Origin: a virus
DNA length: 53,944 nt
Strand: one strand, 5' to 3'
IMG/VR virus record: IMGVR_UViG_3300032144_000013
Span: 1 to 53,944 of that record
Below the pieces are notes generated by a model. It had not been told where the DNA came from and did not search any database. It saw only the letters and a program-made list of their open reading frames with translations. The position numbers and the translations under genes are program-made. Below, piece by piece: positions 7,871 to 15,227 of this stretch (its first letter is position 1; every line of letters starts with the position of its first letter).

Positions 7871-8071
7871 TCATTTCTCACTGACGAGTTCTCTCACACA
7901 CTGAACGACCGCATCACGCAGCGCTGACTCCCACGCATACTCCGACACGCATGGGAAGTGGTCCCGGTATTTCAGCAGGACGTGATGGCGAGTCTCCTCG
8001 TACGACTTCTGGCCCGACTGCCAGAAATCTTGAATCAGCCATTGCGTCCTTTGTTTGATGACCGGGTCCAT
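7871..8071 (-). CDS. small hypothetical protein
   Basis: A 66-aa, mostly helical, charged protein (MDPVIKQRTQWLIQDFWQSG). It directly follows the small membrane protein at 8075-8233, with only a few bases between. Aromatic and charged residues alternate as in small DNA- or protein-binding helices. No family recognised. Confidence 0.6.
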   Translation of the reverse strand: MDPVIKQRTQWLIQDFWQSGQKSYEETRHHVLLKYRDHFPCVSEYAWESALRDAVVQCVRELVSEK

Positions 8072-8074
8072 GTG

Positions 8075-8233
8075 TCACTTCTGCCGCATCTTCGCCTCTT
8101 GAATCGCAATCCGAATCAACGCTTCGTTTCCTCGACGTTCCGCATCAATCACAGCAGCAGCCAGAGCCAATCCGAGAACCACAGACACTGCAAACACCAC
8201 AAACGGGAAGTTGCGGTCGCTGATTAGTTTCAT
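8075..8233 (-). CDS. small single-pass membrane protein
   Basis: A 52-aa protein from the ATG at 8231-8233: a short N-terminus, one membrane segment (FVVFAVSVVLGLALAAAVI), then a charged helix ending in Lys. The same frame also offers an ATG at 8284 overlapping the upstream stop. A 15-codon frame ending at ATGA before 8233 is an alternative coupling peptide. The topology fits a spanin-, holin- or anchor-like helper in the lysis/secretion block, but the role is unproven. Confidence 0.6.
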   Translation of the reverse strand: MKLISDRNFPFVVFAVSVVLGLALAAAVIDAERRGNEALIRIAIQEAKMRQK

Positions 8234-8280
8234 TCGCTCACCCACACCCGGTACATCTGGCAGACGCCGTTGACCATTCG

Positions 8281-9012
8281 TCATCGCCGGCAGTTCGGGC
8301 AATAGGACGACTGAGACTGAATCCGAACCACCGGTGTCTGAATCGCCAGTTCCCGATACCCGCCGGCCGGTCCCGTCGGATTGCCGTTCGCGTCAACGTA
8401 GTGCCGGCTTCCGAACCGGGCATTGCAGGTGCAGGGACCGCGCTTGGTCCCCTTGCGGATCTCTTCCACGCACAGGCAGGCTTCCGTGTCCGTTCCCTTG
8501 CAGCAGCAGACGTGAACTCCGTCCTGCCCCTGTGAAGCGACCTCGCGGGCGTCCGGCTGTGTCTCGAGCCATTCCCGCAACAGGTAGTCCAGTCTCTTCC
8601 CGTTCAGAGTCTGGAGGCCGCGCAATCGCATCCAGCCGTTCGATGAATTCCCGGACTGCCAGTAGAACCACGGGCCGTCGACCATCCAGTCCTCAAGAGG
8701 CCACTTGACCACCCGGAACGGCAGCGACGCTTCCCCGACCTTCTCAATCTCGGACAGCAGCGCGTCGCAGACCGAGCACGATTCGGGCGCGTACATGCGC
8801 ACGATTGGCCGGGAATCCTGCGCGTCAGAAGGTGGCACCGGGGCCGCGACTGGAGCGCCAACAGCCCCGGTGCCGGGGGAAATCGCATCCTGCGACGTAC
8901 TGCCGGAATCCGCCGGCAGAGATAGCGAGTCACCTCCTTCCAGAGACGGACGTGGAGACTCGAAACCCGTCAACAGCAGCAACGCGATGATTCCGGCGAT
9001 CGTGGTCTTCAT
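8281..9012 (-). CDS. secreted thioredoxin/glutaredoxin-like protein with Cys-rich tail
   Basis: A 243-aa protein with a signal peptide (MKTTIAGIIALLLLTGFES), a Pro/Ala/Ser linker to about residue 68, then a thioredoxin-like start (IVRMYAPESCSVCDALLSEIE) whose CSVC is a plausible redox pair. The C-terminal third has a CCC run and further Cys pairs (LCV, CTC, CPNC) that could bind metal or form disulfides. It would act outside the cytoplasmic membrane. It stands next to a cysteine protease and another thioredoxin-fold candidate. The redox role is inferred from the CxxC and its place at the fold's start. Confidence 0.65.
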   Translation of the reverse strand: MKTTIAGIIALLLLTGFESPRPSLEGGDSLSLPADSGSTSQDAISPGTGAVGAPVAAPVPPSDAQDSRPIVRMYAPESCSVCDALLSEIEKVGEASLPFRVVKWPLEDWMVDGPWFYWQSGNSSNGWMRLRGLQTLNGKRLDYLLREWLETQPDAREVASQGQDGVHVCCCKGTDTEACLCVEEIRKGTKRGPCTCNARFGSRHYVDANGNPTGPAGGYRELAIQTPVVRIQSQSSYCPNCRR

Positions 9013-9021
9013 GGGGAGTCC

Positions 9022-9771
9022 TCAAGCAGCAGTCGGAACGAGTACCGCATACGCCTCGCTGGGATCCGCCTTGCTGCCGGTGATGAATCCCCGGCCAGCC
9101 GTCCCCCAGGTCGTGTTCCACGAATTGTCGATCCAGTATCCGAGCTGGTTGTTCACCACGTCCGGCTCGACGGCGCACACCAGGTGCCCCCACCAGTCGA
9201 AGGCGACCGAGCAGGGAATGTCCCGGACCAGCAGGGTCATCACCGAGTAGAAGTCGTCGGGGATGTCCGCGAAGTCAGTGACGTTGAACGCCTTCCGGGC
9301 CTCGCGCGACTGCTCGTTGTCGTACCGCTTGTCAATCGCATGCTCGGGCCAGAGAGATTCCGGAGCGACGCCCCACTTCTTGATCCCGGCCAGGCACTCC
9401 CCGCCCCAGCCGCCGACGTTCTTGTAGTTCTTGATGAGGCAGGCCACGCTCGCCGGCGACAGCGATACGTGCTCCTCGCCCATCTGCAACCGGGTCAGTT
9501 CGAGCATCCGAATCGCTCCGAACGCCCAGCAGTAATTGGTCCCGTTCTGGTTCTTGATCCCGACGCCGTTCGCCTTGCTCCGCGCGATCAGTCCGATCCG
9601 GTTCGCCTTCCGGAAAGCGATCTGCTCTTTGAGTTCCGTCGCCGTCAGCGGGGTTCCCGTCCACGCGGCCGCGTACGGCAGCTTCCCGAACTCGACCGGG
9701 CGCGGCTCCAGTCCCTTTGAGAAACCGTCCGGCGCGGGAGGCGGATTGTTCGGGTCGATTACAAAGCTCAC
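9022..9771 (-). CDS. papain-like (C1 family) cysteine peptidase
   Basis: The start is GTG 9769-9771, which overlaps the preceding TGA (GTGA) and has GGGGAGG five bases upstream, giving 249 aa. Catalytic residues are all visible: Gln75 and Cys81 in NQNGTNYCWAF, His196 in WWGHLVCAV, and Asn216 in YWIDNSWN, with the usual glycine-rich end (GTAGRGF). No signal peptide is seen, and there is only a short N-terminal part in place of a long propeptide. It could process virion proteins, act on the host envelope as a proteolytic lysin, or target host proteins. C1 peptidases are rare in tailed phages. Confidence 0.85.
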   Translation of the reverse strand: MSFVIDPNNPPPAPDGFSKGLEPRPVEFGKLPYAAAWTGTPLTATELKEQIAFRKANRIGLIARSKANGVGIKNQNGTNYCWAFGAIRMLELTRLQMGEEHVSLSPASVACLIKNYKNVGGWGGECLAGIKKWGVAPESLWPEHAIDKRYDNEQSREARKAFNVTDFADIPDDFYSVMTLLVRDIPCSVAFDWWGHLVCAVEPDVVNNQLGYWIDNSWNTTWGTAGRGFITGSKADPSEAYAVLVPTAA

Positions 9772-10214
9772 TTGAACCTCCCCATCAGGGCGATCGTCGC
9801 TTCGACGCCATCCGGCAGCGGCCCGGTGAATCCCTTTGTTCCGTGAGCGATGTGAATCCACGGCAGCGAATCGAACTTCAGCTTGAACGCTGCCGCTTCC
9901 GTCGCCGTCATCCCCGCCGTCGGCGTGTCCTTGTCGAACACCCGCAGGTGAGCATTGTTCGCCTTCGCCCAATCACGCACGTCCTGCGAGGTCAGCGCCG
10001 CGAAGTGACCGCGCGACAGTTCCCCACGCATCCGGGTCTCGGTCTCTTCGATGATGACCACCGTCAGTCCTTCAGACGGAAACGGCGCACCATCGACGAC
10101 AACCGGGTCCGGCTTGGGATCCGGCTTCGGGTCGGGAGTCGGCGGTTTCCCCCCGGCCAGTGCCAGGAACAGCACCAGCGCCACAACGATCAGCGACTTG
10201 GCGTCAATTTGCAT
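9768..10214 (-). CDS. membrane-anchored or secreted protein with possible thioredoxin-like fold
   Basis: A 148-aa protein from the ATG at 10212-10214. The N-terminus MQIDAKSLIVVALVLFLALAGG is a signal anchor, followed by a DPKPDPKPDP linker. The globular part has a beta-alpha-beta pattern and a LPWIHIAHG segment resembling the cis-Pro loop of thioredoxin folds, but no CxxC, so redox catalysis is unlikely. It overlaps the upstream gene by 11 bases and is coupled to the peptidase gene by GTGA. It may be a partner or regulator of that protease. Confidence 0.6.
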   Translation of the reverse strand: MQIDAKSLIVVALVLFLALAGGKPPTPDPKPDPKPDPVVVDGAPFPSEGLTVVIIEETETRMRGELSRGHFAALTSQDVRDWAKANNAHLRVFDKDTPTAGMTATEAAAFKLKFDSLPWIHIAHGTKGFTGPLPDGVEATIALMGRFK

Positions 10215-10581
10215 CGACCTTCGCCTTCTCCCGCCGCGCTTCCGCACACGCCGCTGACATGCCCTTGTTCATGTCGGCGCTCAACTGCCCCAGCGCCGGG
10301 GACTCCACGCCGGCGATCGCCATTGCCGTTTCCAGTTCGGCCTTAGCCGACGCCGCTCGCTCCGCAGCCCGCTCCACCGCCGTCTTCGGTTGGTACTGGT
10401 ACAGGCCGTAGCCCACGAACCCGGCCGACACCGCCGCCAGGCCAGCCGCCTGCGGATTGTTCACCAACGAGTCGATGATCTTCCGGATGATGTCGTTCAG
10501 AGGTTCCGGCAGCTTCAGCATCGCCAGAACGGCCGTCACCACGGCTCCGATGATCTGCACCCAAATCCCCGTAATCTTCAT
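10204..10581 (-). CDS. small membrane protein, holin candidate
   Basis: A 125-aa protein starting at 10581 (ATGA overlap with the upstream gene). There are two hydrophobic segments, GIWVQIIGAVVTAVLAML and a region around AAGLAAVSAGFVGYGLY, then a charged, Ala/Glu-rich helix. Two membrane passes plus a charged tail in this neighbourhood make it the best holin candidate, though the C-terminal helix is longer than in many holins. No sequence family was recognised. Confidence 0.6.
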   Translation of the reverse strand: MKITGIWVQIIGAVVTAVLAMLKLPEPLNDIIRKIIDSLVNNPQAAGLAAVSAGFVGYGLYQYQPKTAVERAAERAASAKAELETAMAIAGVESPALGQLSADMNKGMSAACAEARREKAKVDAN

Positions 10582-10766
10582 GGCTTGTCCTTCCACGCCT
10601 TCACGGCGTCCACCACTGACTGCCCGCCGAGGTACACCATCACCAGCTCGATAATCGGCTGGATCTGTTCGAGAGTCTGTCCGGTCTGGCGCAGGTATTC
10701 GCTCATCGCCACCCCGGAGATCAACGCCGCCAGTTTCTTGCTGATCCGAACGCCGCCTACGTTCAT
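10578..10766 (-). CDS. small hypothetical protein
   Basis: A 62-aa protein. ATG at 10764-10766 with GGGAG upstream. Helical, with moderately hydrophobic parts (KLAALISGVAMSEYL; IIELVMVYLGG). It may associate with the membrane together with the next gene, with which it shares an ATGA overlap. No family recognised. Confidence 0.58.
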   Translation of the reverse strand: MNVGGVRISKKLAALISGVAMSEYLRQTGQTLEQIQPIIELVMVYLGGQSVVDAVKAWKDKP

Positions 10767-10776
10767 GGTCACTCCC

Positions 10777-10986
10777 TCACATCGGGCAGGCGTTGTTCAC
10801 GGCGTGATCGCGCGCTGCCTTCGCCGCCGTCACCACGCCTCCCTGCGTGGTGAGCTGGTTCTGAAGGTCCGTGAATTCCGCTTCTTCGTTAATCACGTTG
10901 GCGTTGTGCCACGCGATGTTTTGCTGCGTAAAACAGGACTGCGGAGGACTCCCGCACGTCCCGTCTGGTCCCGGTCCTGCTGGCAT
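10777..10986 (-). CDS. small hypothetical protein
   Basis: A 69-aa protein. Its ATG overlaps the upstream stop as TAATG. The N-terminus is Gly/Pro-rich with two Cys, the middle is helical and polar (INEEAEFTDLQNQLTTQ), and a further Cys sits close to the C-terminus. No signal peptide. Function unknown. Confidence 0.55.
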   Translation of the reverse strand: MPAGPGPDGTCGSPPQSCFTQQNIAWHNANVINEEAEFTDLQNQLTTQGGVVTAAKAARDHAVNNACPM

Positions 10987-11336
10987 TACGGTTCTCCCCT
11001 CTGGTTCAGCATGAGAATGTCTCGCACCCGCTGGTCTTGCAGTTCGTCAGCAGACGGTGGCAACTGCACGAGTACGTACTGCGCCTGAGTCACATCGTTC
11101 GTCGGCTGCACGGCCGCACTTCTGACGGACTCGATCGCCGTCTCCATCCGGTCCTGCCAGCGGTTCTGCGCCATGACGTACTGCGCGAACTCGTCGCGCG
11201 ACACACGGCTTTCGATCTTGCTCTCCAGGTCGCTCACCGATTCCCGGTTGATGGCGATGAGACCGAGCGCGACGGTAATCATCGCGAGCGTGAAGCCTTT
11301 CCAGGTCACGACGTGATCTCCAATCTGGACCTTCAC
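10986..11336 (-). CDS. membrane protein with coiled coil
   Basis: A 116-aa protein from GTG 11334-11336, overlapping the preceding TGA as GTGA. One membrane segment (TLAMITVALGLIAI) lies at about residues 16-29, followed by a long charged helix (SDLESKIESRVSRDEFAQYV) that could form a coiled coil. This resembles small phage membrane-anchored i-spanin or superinfection proteins in layout only. Function unknown. Confidence 0.58.
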   Translation of the reverse strand: MKVQIGDHVVTWKGFTLAMITVALGLIAINRESVSDLESKIESRVSRDEFAQYVMAQNRWQDRMETAIESVRSAAVQPTNDVTQAQYVLVQLPPSADELQDQRVRDILMLNQRGEP

Positions 11337-11431
11337 CCGACTACCCGGCGCGGCCGCACAACCCGCACAGTCGCTAGGGTGGCCCCAAACTCACGTCGCA
11401 CGCCTGCGCGTGCCGATGTTCCGTTAGCCAT
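11333..11431 (-). CDS. 32-aa basic small protein
   Basis: ATG at 11429-11431 with GGCGGG upstream, and the stop overlaps the start of the membrane protein gene as GTGA. The product is rich in Arg, Val and Ala, with no Cys. The coupling geometry, common across this genome, is the main support. About 110 bases further upstream hold an 18-codon Lys/Thr-rich GTG frame that may or may not be translated. Confidence 0.45.
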   Translation of the reverse strand: MANGTSARAGVRREFGATLATVRVVRPRRVVG

Positions 11432-11541
11432 CGCAGCCCGCCTTTCGGGTTGTGGTGGTAGGGGCGTCGATCAGTTCGCGCTGGTCGGCGTCCCGCTCTT
11501 AGTCTTGCCCGTCGCGCCTTTCGGCACTCAGTGTTTCTGAC

Positions 11542-11859
11542 TCAGACCTCAAGCCGTTCGATGATCTCCCTCAGCATCATGGAAATTGCACCGACGCGGT
11601 CCGACACGCCGTCCAGGTGCGTCGCCAACTCACACGGCTGAGAGCACTTCGCGTCCCGCTCCTTCACTGCTCCCGCTCCGGGATGATTCGAAAGGACCGG
11701 TGACAGCCGTTCGTACAGTTCCTTCACAGTCGAATCGAGCTGGTCCACCTCGCAGGCGATCCGGCTTGCCGTCGCCGGAATCGATCCCGTCCGTCGCGGC
11801 TGCTCGTCTCGAATGTTGCTGGATGTCCTCGCTTCGTACTGTTGCGCTGCCGTCAGCAT
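11542..11859 (-). CDS. hypothetical protein with coiled coil
   Basis: A 105-aa protein. A polar, Arg/Ser/Thr-rich N-terminal third is followed by a helical, heptad-like part (ACEVDQLDSTVKELYERLS) and a C-terminal helix. Three Cys are present, two in a CSQPC pair. GGGGGC lies before the ATG. Function unknown. It follows the coiled-coil membrane protein at 11890-12135, and the two could interact. Confidence 0.55.
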   Translation of the reverse strand: MLTAAQQYEARTSSNIRDEQPRRTGSIPATASRIACEVDQLDSTVKELYERLSPVLSNHPGAGAVKERDAKCSQPCELATHLDGVSDRVGAISMMLREIIERLEV

Positions 11860-11889
11860 GCTTGCCCCCTGTTTGTTGGTTGACTTTGG

Positions 11890-12135
11890 TTAGTTACCCG
11901 CGCCTCTGCCCTCGATCCGCGAAATCCGCTCGCTCAGAAGATTGAACCGCGTGTCGATCGCCTTCAGTTCGGCCTTTGTCTCCAGCGCCGACTGCATCTG
12001 CACGTTCAGAACCGTCACCTGATCCCGCAGACCGCGCATCTCGACGACCACCCATCCCGCCAGAACAACGACGATCGGCTGCACCACGTTGAACACGCGG
12101 AACGTCCAGCCGGGGATGTTGACGTTGTCGGCCAT
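11890..12135 (-). CDS. small membrane protein with coiled coil
   Basis: An 81-aa protein starting at the ATG at 12133-12135. A membrane segment (FNVVQPIVVVLAGWVVVEM) comes early, followed by a heptad-rich helix (LRDQVTVLNVQMQSALETK) to the C-terminus. The single pass plus coiled coil is seen in many small phage holin-like or spanin-like proteins. No clear ribosome site is visible: the start codon lies just after the U-tract of a strong hairpin terminator, so expression may need read-through or leaderless initiation. Confidence 0.58.
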   Translation of the reverse strand: MADNVNIPGWTFRVFNVVQPIVVVLAGWVVVEMRGLRDQVTVLNVQMQSALETKAELKAIDTRFNLLSERISRIEGRGAGN

Positions 12136-12139
12136 GTCC

Positions 12140-12183
12140 AAACAAAAACGGCTGGAACCGCTCGCGTTGAGCAGTACCAGCCG
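12140..12183 (-). terminator. Rho-independent-type hairpin before the left (lysis/fibre) block
   Basis: Read on the minus strand, CGGCTGG pairs with CCAGCCG, and the stem extends inward with mismatches to GCTC/GAGC. It is directly followed by TTTTTGTTT. This is the form of an intrinsic terminator for transcripts from the early region. Its U-tract ends just before the ATG of the next gene, so it could also act as an attenuator controlled by antitermination. Confidence 0.75.
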
Positions 12184-12215
12184 GGGGCTGTCGATCAGTC
12201 CGGTCGGGGACCGGG

Positions 12216-12356
12216 TTATGTTTTCGGCTTCGGCTTACGTCCGCGAACGATTACTGCAACGCAGCCGCTCGCGAGATGCTTGACCTCGACTTTGGATTCA
12301 GGGGGGAAGGTGGCGCTGTAGAGCACCTGATCCTTCGATTCTGATGCTGCGACCAT
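12216..12356 (-). CDS. 46-aa small protein
   Basis: ATG at 12354-12356, opening MVAASESKDQVLYSATFPPE and closing with a basic RGRKPKPKT tail. The composition is protein-like: a strand-rich centre (SKVEVKHLASGCVAVIV) and one Cys. It lies just upstream of the terminator hairpin, as the last gene of the early transcript. Function unknown. Confidence 0.5.
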   Translation of the reverse strand: MVAASESKDQVLYSATFPPESKVEVKHLASGCVAVIVRGRKPKPKT

Positions 12357-12412
12357 GCTTTGCCGCTCGCTCCATGCTAAGTGTTCGGGGCGCTGGGTTC
12401 AAGGTGTGTTAG

Positions 12413-12610
12413 TCAGTCGAACGCCAGCAGTTCCATTCCGCACACCGGGCAATGCGATATCTCGGCGGGGTCGATGCCGTCGCTTCCGAGTTCACGACAC
12501 CGAGGCTCCAGTGACAACTCGAATTCCTTGAGGCACCCCATGCACGAGAAGTACACCGTGGCGCCCGGTTCGCACGCCTTGGTTTCTCCTGTGAATCGCT
12601 GCTTTGACAT
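12413..12610 (-). CDS. small zinc-ribbon protein
   Basis: A 65-aa protein with CMGC near residue 23 and CPVC near residue 54, a classic four-Cys ribbon. The region between carries charged strands. Such proteins often bind nucleic acid or RNA polymerase in phages; nothing here identifies the partner. Confidence 0.65.
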   Translation of the reverse strand: MSKQRFTGETKACEPGATVYFSCMGCLKEFELSLEPRCRELGSDGIDPAEISHCPVCGMELLAFD

Positions 12611-12655
12611 TTCAGTTCTCCTGTTTCGTTCCCCCTCGTCCCCAGGTCCTCCCCG

Positions 12656-13087
12656 TCAGTCCGACGAGCGCGCTGCGTCCACGGCGGTTCGCAACGCAGT
12701 CTCAAGAGGCTTCAGCCACCCGTGCCCGTCTAACTGACATTGCCTCAGGTGGTCAGCGACACACACCGCGTCCGCCCGCAGCTTCTCGACCTGCTGCTGC
12801 AACTCGGACAGTTGAGTACGCAGCGCGGCGTTGTCGGACTCTGACTCCTTGAGAACGTCATCCGAATATGGTCGATATCCCTTGTTCCTGTATCCACGCA
12901 GCCGCTCCAGCAGCCGCCGCGCCTCGCGCAGTTCGTCGGCTTGCCGGTCGATGAATCTGGCTGCCGTGTAGCAGTCGTCGGCACCGAACCGATTCCCCTT
13001 GCCGCGAAGTTGCCCCGACAGGCATCGCATCGAGCTTGCGACTTGCTCGCTGGTCTTTGCGTCTCTCGCCTGCTGTTGCTCGCTCAT
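12656..13087 (-). CDS. coiled-coil hypothetical protein
   Basis: A 143-aa protein. The N-terminal half looks like a small domain with three Cys (CLSG, CYTA), and the second half is a long heptad helix (SDNAALRTQLSELQQQVEKL). The layout resembles many small early phage proteins that contain a domain of unknown function and a coiled coil. No function assigned. Confidence 0.62.
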   Translation of the reverse strand: MSEQQQARDAKTSEQVASSMRCLSGQLRGKGNRFGADDCYTAARFIDRQADELREARRLLERLRGYRNKGYRPYSDDVLKESESDNAALRTQLSELQQQVEKLRADAVCVADHLRQCQLDGHGWLKPLETALRTAVDAARSSD

Positions 13088-13116
13088 TCGGCCTCCTGAA
13101 GTGGGCTACATCCCGG

Positions 13117-13410
13117 TTACCGCGTTTTCGTGATTCCCAGCAGGGCCAGACTTTCCGCGCCGTCCCCGTGCAGTTGACGTATGGTGTCCACGCATTCATC
13201 GAACGACCTGGTGAACTGAAAGTACGGTTTCCCGCCCTTCTCCAGTTGGTCGATCCGCGCCCGAATGTCCTTGCGAAGTTCCTCCGCCATCTGCAGCACC
13301 CAGTCGTCTCCGATCTCCCGCTCCGTGGCGTCTACCATGATGAAATCGTCCACGTTGGACGACCACACGGCATAGAGCCCGTTCGGTTGCCTCACAATCT
13401 GCCGTCCCAT
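13117..13410 (-). CDS. small hypothetical protein
   Basis: A 97-aa protein that begins with a strand-rich motif (QPNGLYAVWSSNVDDFIMVD) and continues as charged helices. The opening resembles small phage proteins that bind a ligand through a beta hairpin. No family recognised. Confidence 0.6.
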   Translation of the reverse strand: MGRQIVRQPNGLYAVWSSNVDDFIMVDATEREIGDDWVLQMAEELRKDIRARIDQLEKGGKPYFQFTRSFDECVDTIRQLHGDGAESLALLGITKTR

Positions 13411-13442
13411 TTATCGCGCCCTTCGATTCCGCTAAGACTTGG

Positions 13443-13742
13443 TTACACGACGTTTTGCTGCTCAGGAGTCCGGCAACTGCCGCTGCACAAACTGATTGAC
13501 TCCCGCATCTCCCGGTTCTCTGACGCCAACTGATCCATTTGACCGATCATCAGCAGATTGACGGTCTCGGACGGCGATCGTTCTTCGATGAGGCGTTTCA
13601 ATGCGCCAACGTACGTACGCAGCAACAATGGCCCGTTCGCCATCCAGGAGTCTCCGCATCCCAAACAGCAGCCATCGCAGTGAGCGTAGAAGCTGCAATC
13701 CTTGCCGCAGAAAAGGCAGCGATTCGGTTTCTCGTCGCTCAT
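13443..13742 (-). CDS. zinc-binding small protein
   Basis: A 99-aa protein from the ATG at 13740-13742, with GGAGTAGTG upstream. The N-terminus has CLFCGKDC, then CDGCCLGCG, which could bind one or two zincs. A helix-rich remainder follows, and a C-terminal CSGSC. The open frame extends further upstream without protein character. It belongs to the small-gene cassette region with repeated leaders. Confidence 0.6.
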   Translation of the reverse strand: MSDEKPNRCLFCGKDCSFYAHCDGCCLGCGDSWMANGPLLLRTYVGALKRLIEERSPSETVNLLMIGQMDQLASENREMRESISLCSGSCRTPEQQNVV

Positions 13743-13786
13743 CTCACTACTCCGGTTACATCGGCCTAAGCACAACGCAGCGCGCG

Positions 13787-13993
13787 TCATGTCAACACGA
13801 TCTTTCCTGAATCGACCAGCTCGTGTGCCGTCCGGATCAAGTGCATGACCGGCCACAACTCCCCGGTCGGAGACATGTTGAAGATGGCGTCTCCGGTGTA
13901 CGGGTATTGAATATGTGGAATCGGCAACGCACCGAACCTCTCGTGTGCCAGATTCAGAACTCGTGCCGTGAACTCCAGGGCGTCTTTGTCCAT
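13787..13993 (-). CDS. small hypothetical protein
   Basis: A 68-aa protein, ATG at 13991-13993 with GGGAGTAGTG five bases upstream. One compact alpha/beta region (FTARVLNLAHERFGALPIP; GELWPVMHLIRTAHEL). No family recognised. Confidence 0.58.
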   Translation of the reverse strand: MDKDALEFTARVLNLAHERFGALPIPHIQYPYTGDAIFNMSPTGELWPVMHLIRTAHELVDSGKIVLT

Positions 13994-14030
13994 CTGCACT
14001 ACTCCCGTTTAGTTTCGCGGTTTCGTTTTG

Positions 14031-14234
14031 TTACGCGCCGACGATCTCTGACGCGCCGGACAGCCAGCGTTCCATCTCGGAGACCGTCCCGTTCGCTCGC
14101 ATCTGAACGCCGCCGATGCCCCATTCGTATTCGTATAGCCACTCGCCAAGAGCGGTGATGCGACGAACAATCCCGTCCTTCTGGAATGTCCGGCCGACAA
14201 GTGCCCTGGCCTCATCCATCGTCGCGATCTGCAC
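14031..14234 (-). CDS. small hypothetical protein
   Basis: A 67-aa protein. GTG 14232-14234 was chosen because AGGGAGG lies six bases upstream, matching other genes here. It opens VQIATMDEARALVGRTF and has a strand-rich middle. The longer frame upstream runs through the neighbouring gene and was rejected. Function unknown. Confidence 0.55.
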   Translation of the reverse strand: MQIATMDEARALVGRTFQKDGIVRRITALGEWLYEYEWGIGGVQMRANGTVSEMERWLSGASEIVGA

Positions 14235-14275
14235 TTGAAACCTCCCTATTGCTGATGTCGCCTGCTGCTCGGACG

Positions 14276-14401
14276 TTATTGTGCGTCCGATGCGTTCTCG
14301 GGATGCGAGTACCGCGCCATCACCCGCTCGTAGTCCCTCCAAAAGCTGTGATGCGGACTGAGGCTCACCCACGCGCGAGCGCGTCGCAGCAGCATCACCA
14401 A
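14276..14401 (-). CDS. small hypothetical protein, start uncertain
   Basis: About 41 aa. Candidates for the start are TTG 14399-14401, GTG 14396-14398 and ATG 14393-14395, all in one frame. The following LLRRARAWVSLSPHHSFW is protein-like and Trp/His-rich. It lies just after the zinc-ribbon gene at 14445-14714. An earlier start overlapping that gene cannot be excluded. Confidence 0.4.
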   Translation of the reverse strand: MVMLLRRARAWVSLSPHHSFWRDYERVMARYSHPENASDAQ

Positions 14402-14444
14402 CTCGTTGATCTCTGTCTTTTTGTTCGGAGGCTTAGGCGTTGTG

Positions 14445-14714
14445 TTACCCTTCCTCGGAATGACATTTCGGACATCGACACTGATTGTCGATCCAGTCGA
14501 GCGCCGGCGAGACCTCGCCGCAGTCTTTGCAGCGGCTGTCCACGCCGATCTGCTGATTTCGGCTCGCGACCTCCATTTCGGTAGCCGCACCCTCCAGTCT
14601 CGCAACAGCCGCCTCGACCTTCCCCTCGCCCCACAGTCGAACCACTTCCTTGACTGCGATGCAGTGCTTGAGGATCAGAAGCCGCAACTCGAATAGCCTC
14701 GTCGCATCGTCCAT
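14445..14714 (-). CDS. helical protein with C-terminal zinc ribbon
   Basis: An 89-aa protein with GGAGTAGTG upstream. Two long helices (LFELRLLILKHCIAVKEVV and a KVEAAVARLEGAATEME region) precede CKDCG and CRCPKC, a small zinc ribbon. Possibly a nucleic-acid or protein adaptor. No family recognised. Confidence 0.6.
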   Translation of the reverse strand: MDDATRLFELRLLILKHCIAVKEVVRLWGEGKVEAAVARLEGAATEMEVASRNQQIGVDSRCKDCGEVSPALDWIDNQCRCPKCHSEEG

Positions 14715-14751
14715 TTTCGCACTACTCCTGATGTCGTCGTGTGCCCCAGCG

Positions 14752-15120
14752 TTACCGTGATTTCGCGATCGCCGCTGCCCCGCAGGTGCAACGTCCCGTC
14801 GGCGCTCGTTTCCCGTGGTAGTGATTCGCAGGGCAGGCAGGCGCGTGGTGGAGCGCGTCCGTGTCCCTGGCGTACTCCGCCCGAATGAAGTCGAGCGCCT
14901 CCGCGTCCGTTTTCGCCTCGCCCCGATAGGCGTGGACTCGATCGCCGACTTTGATCGTCATCAGCCAGAACGTCCATTTGTGGCCGTCGTGCCGATAGTC
15001 ATTGTGCACGGCGACAGCAAATCCCTTCTCCCGCAGGTCGTCGGCGCTGCCACGGATCGCCATCGACGCCCGCTCTATGAATGCCGCGCGACGATCATTC
15101 TCCTCGCGTTCGTTTGCCAT
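14752..15120 (-). CDS. hypothetical protein with C-terminal His/Cys motif
   Basis: A 122-aa protein from the ATG at 15118-15120 with GAGGAAAC upstream. An earlier ATG at 15156 lacks as good a site. A helical N-terminus leads to strands (KWTFWLMTIKVGDRV), then HHAPACP, NHYHG and CTCG. The His/Cys-rich tail may bind metal. Function unknown. Confidence 0.58.
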   Translation of the reverse strand: MANEREENDRRAAFIERASMAIRGSADDLREKGFAVAVHNDYRHDGHKWTFWLMTIKVGDRVHAYRGEAKTDAEALDFIRAEYARDTDALHHAPACPANHYHGKRAPTGRCTCGAAAIAKSR

Positions 15121-15227
15121 GTTTCCTCGAATCAGGTCTCGTGTGAAACAGTCCATCGCCTCTGCCTACCCAGCGTTTACCAAAGGAAATGTCCGCCAAT
15201 CGCGCGTTGAAAGCAGCCGCGCCCCTG

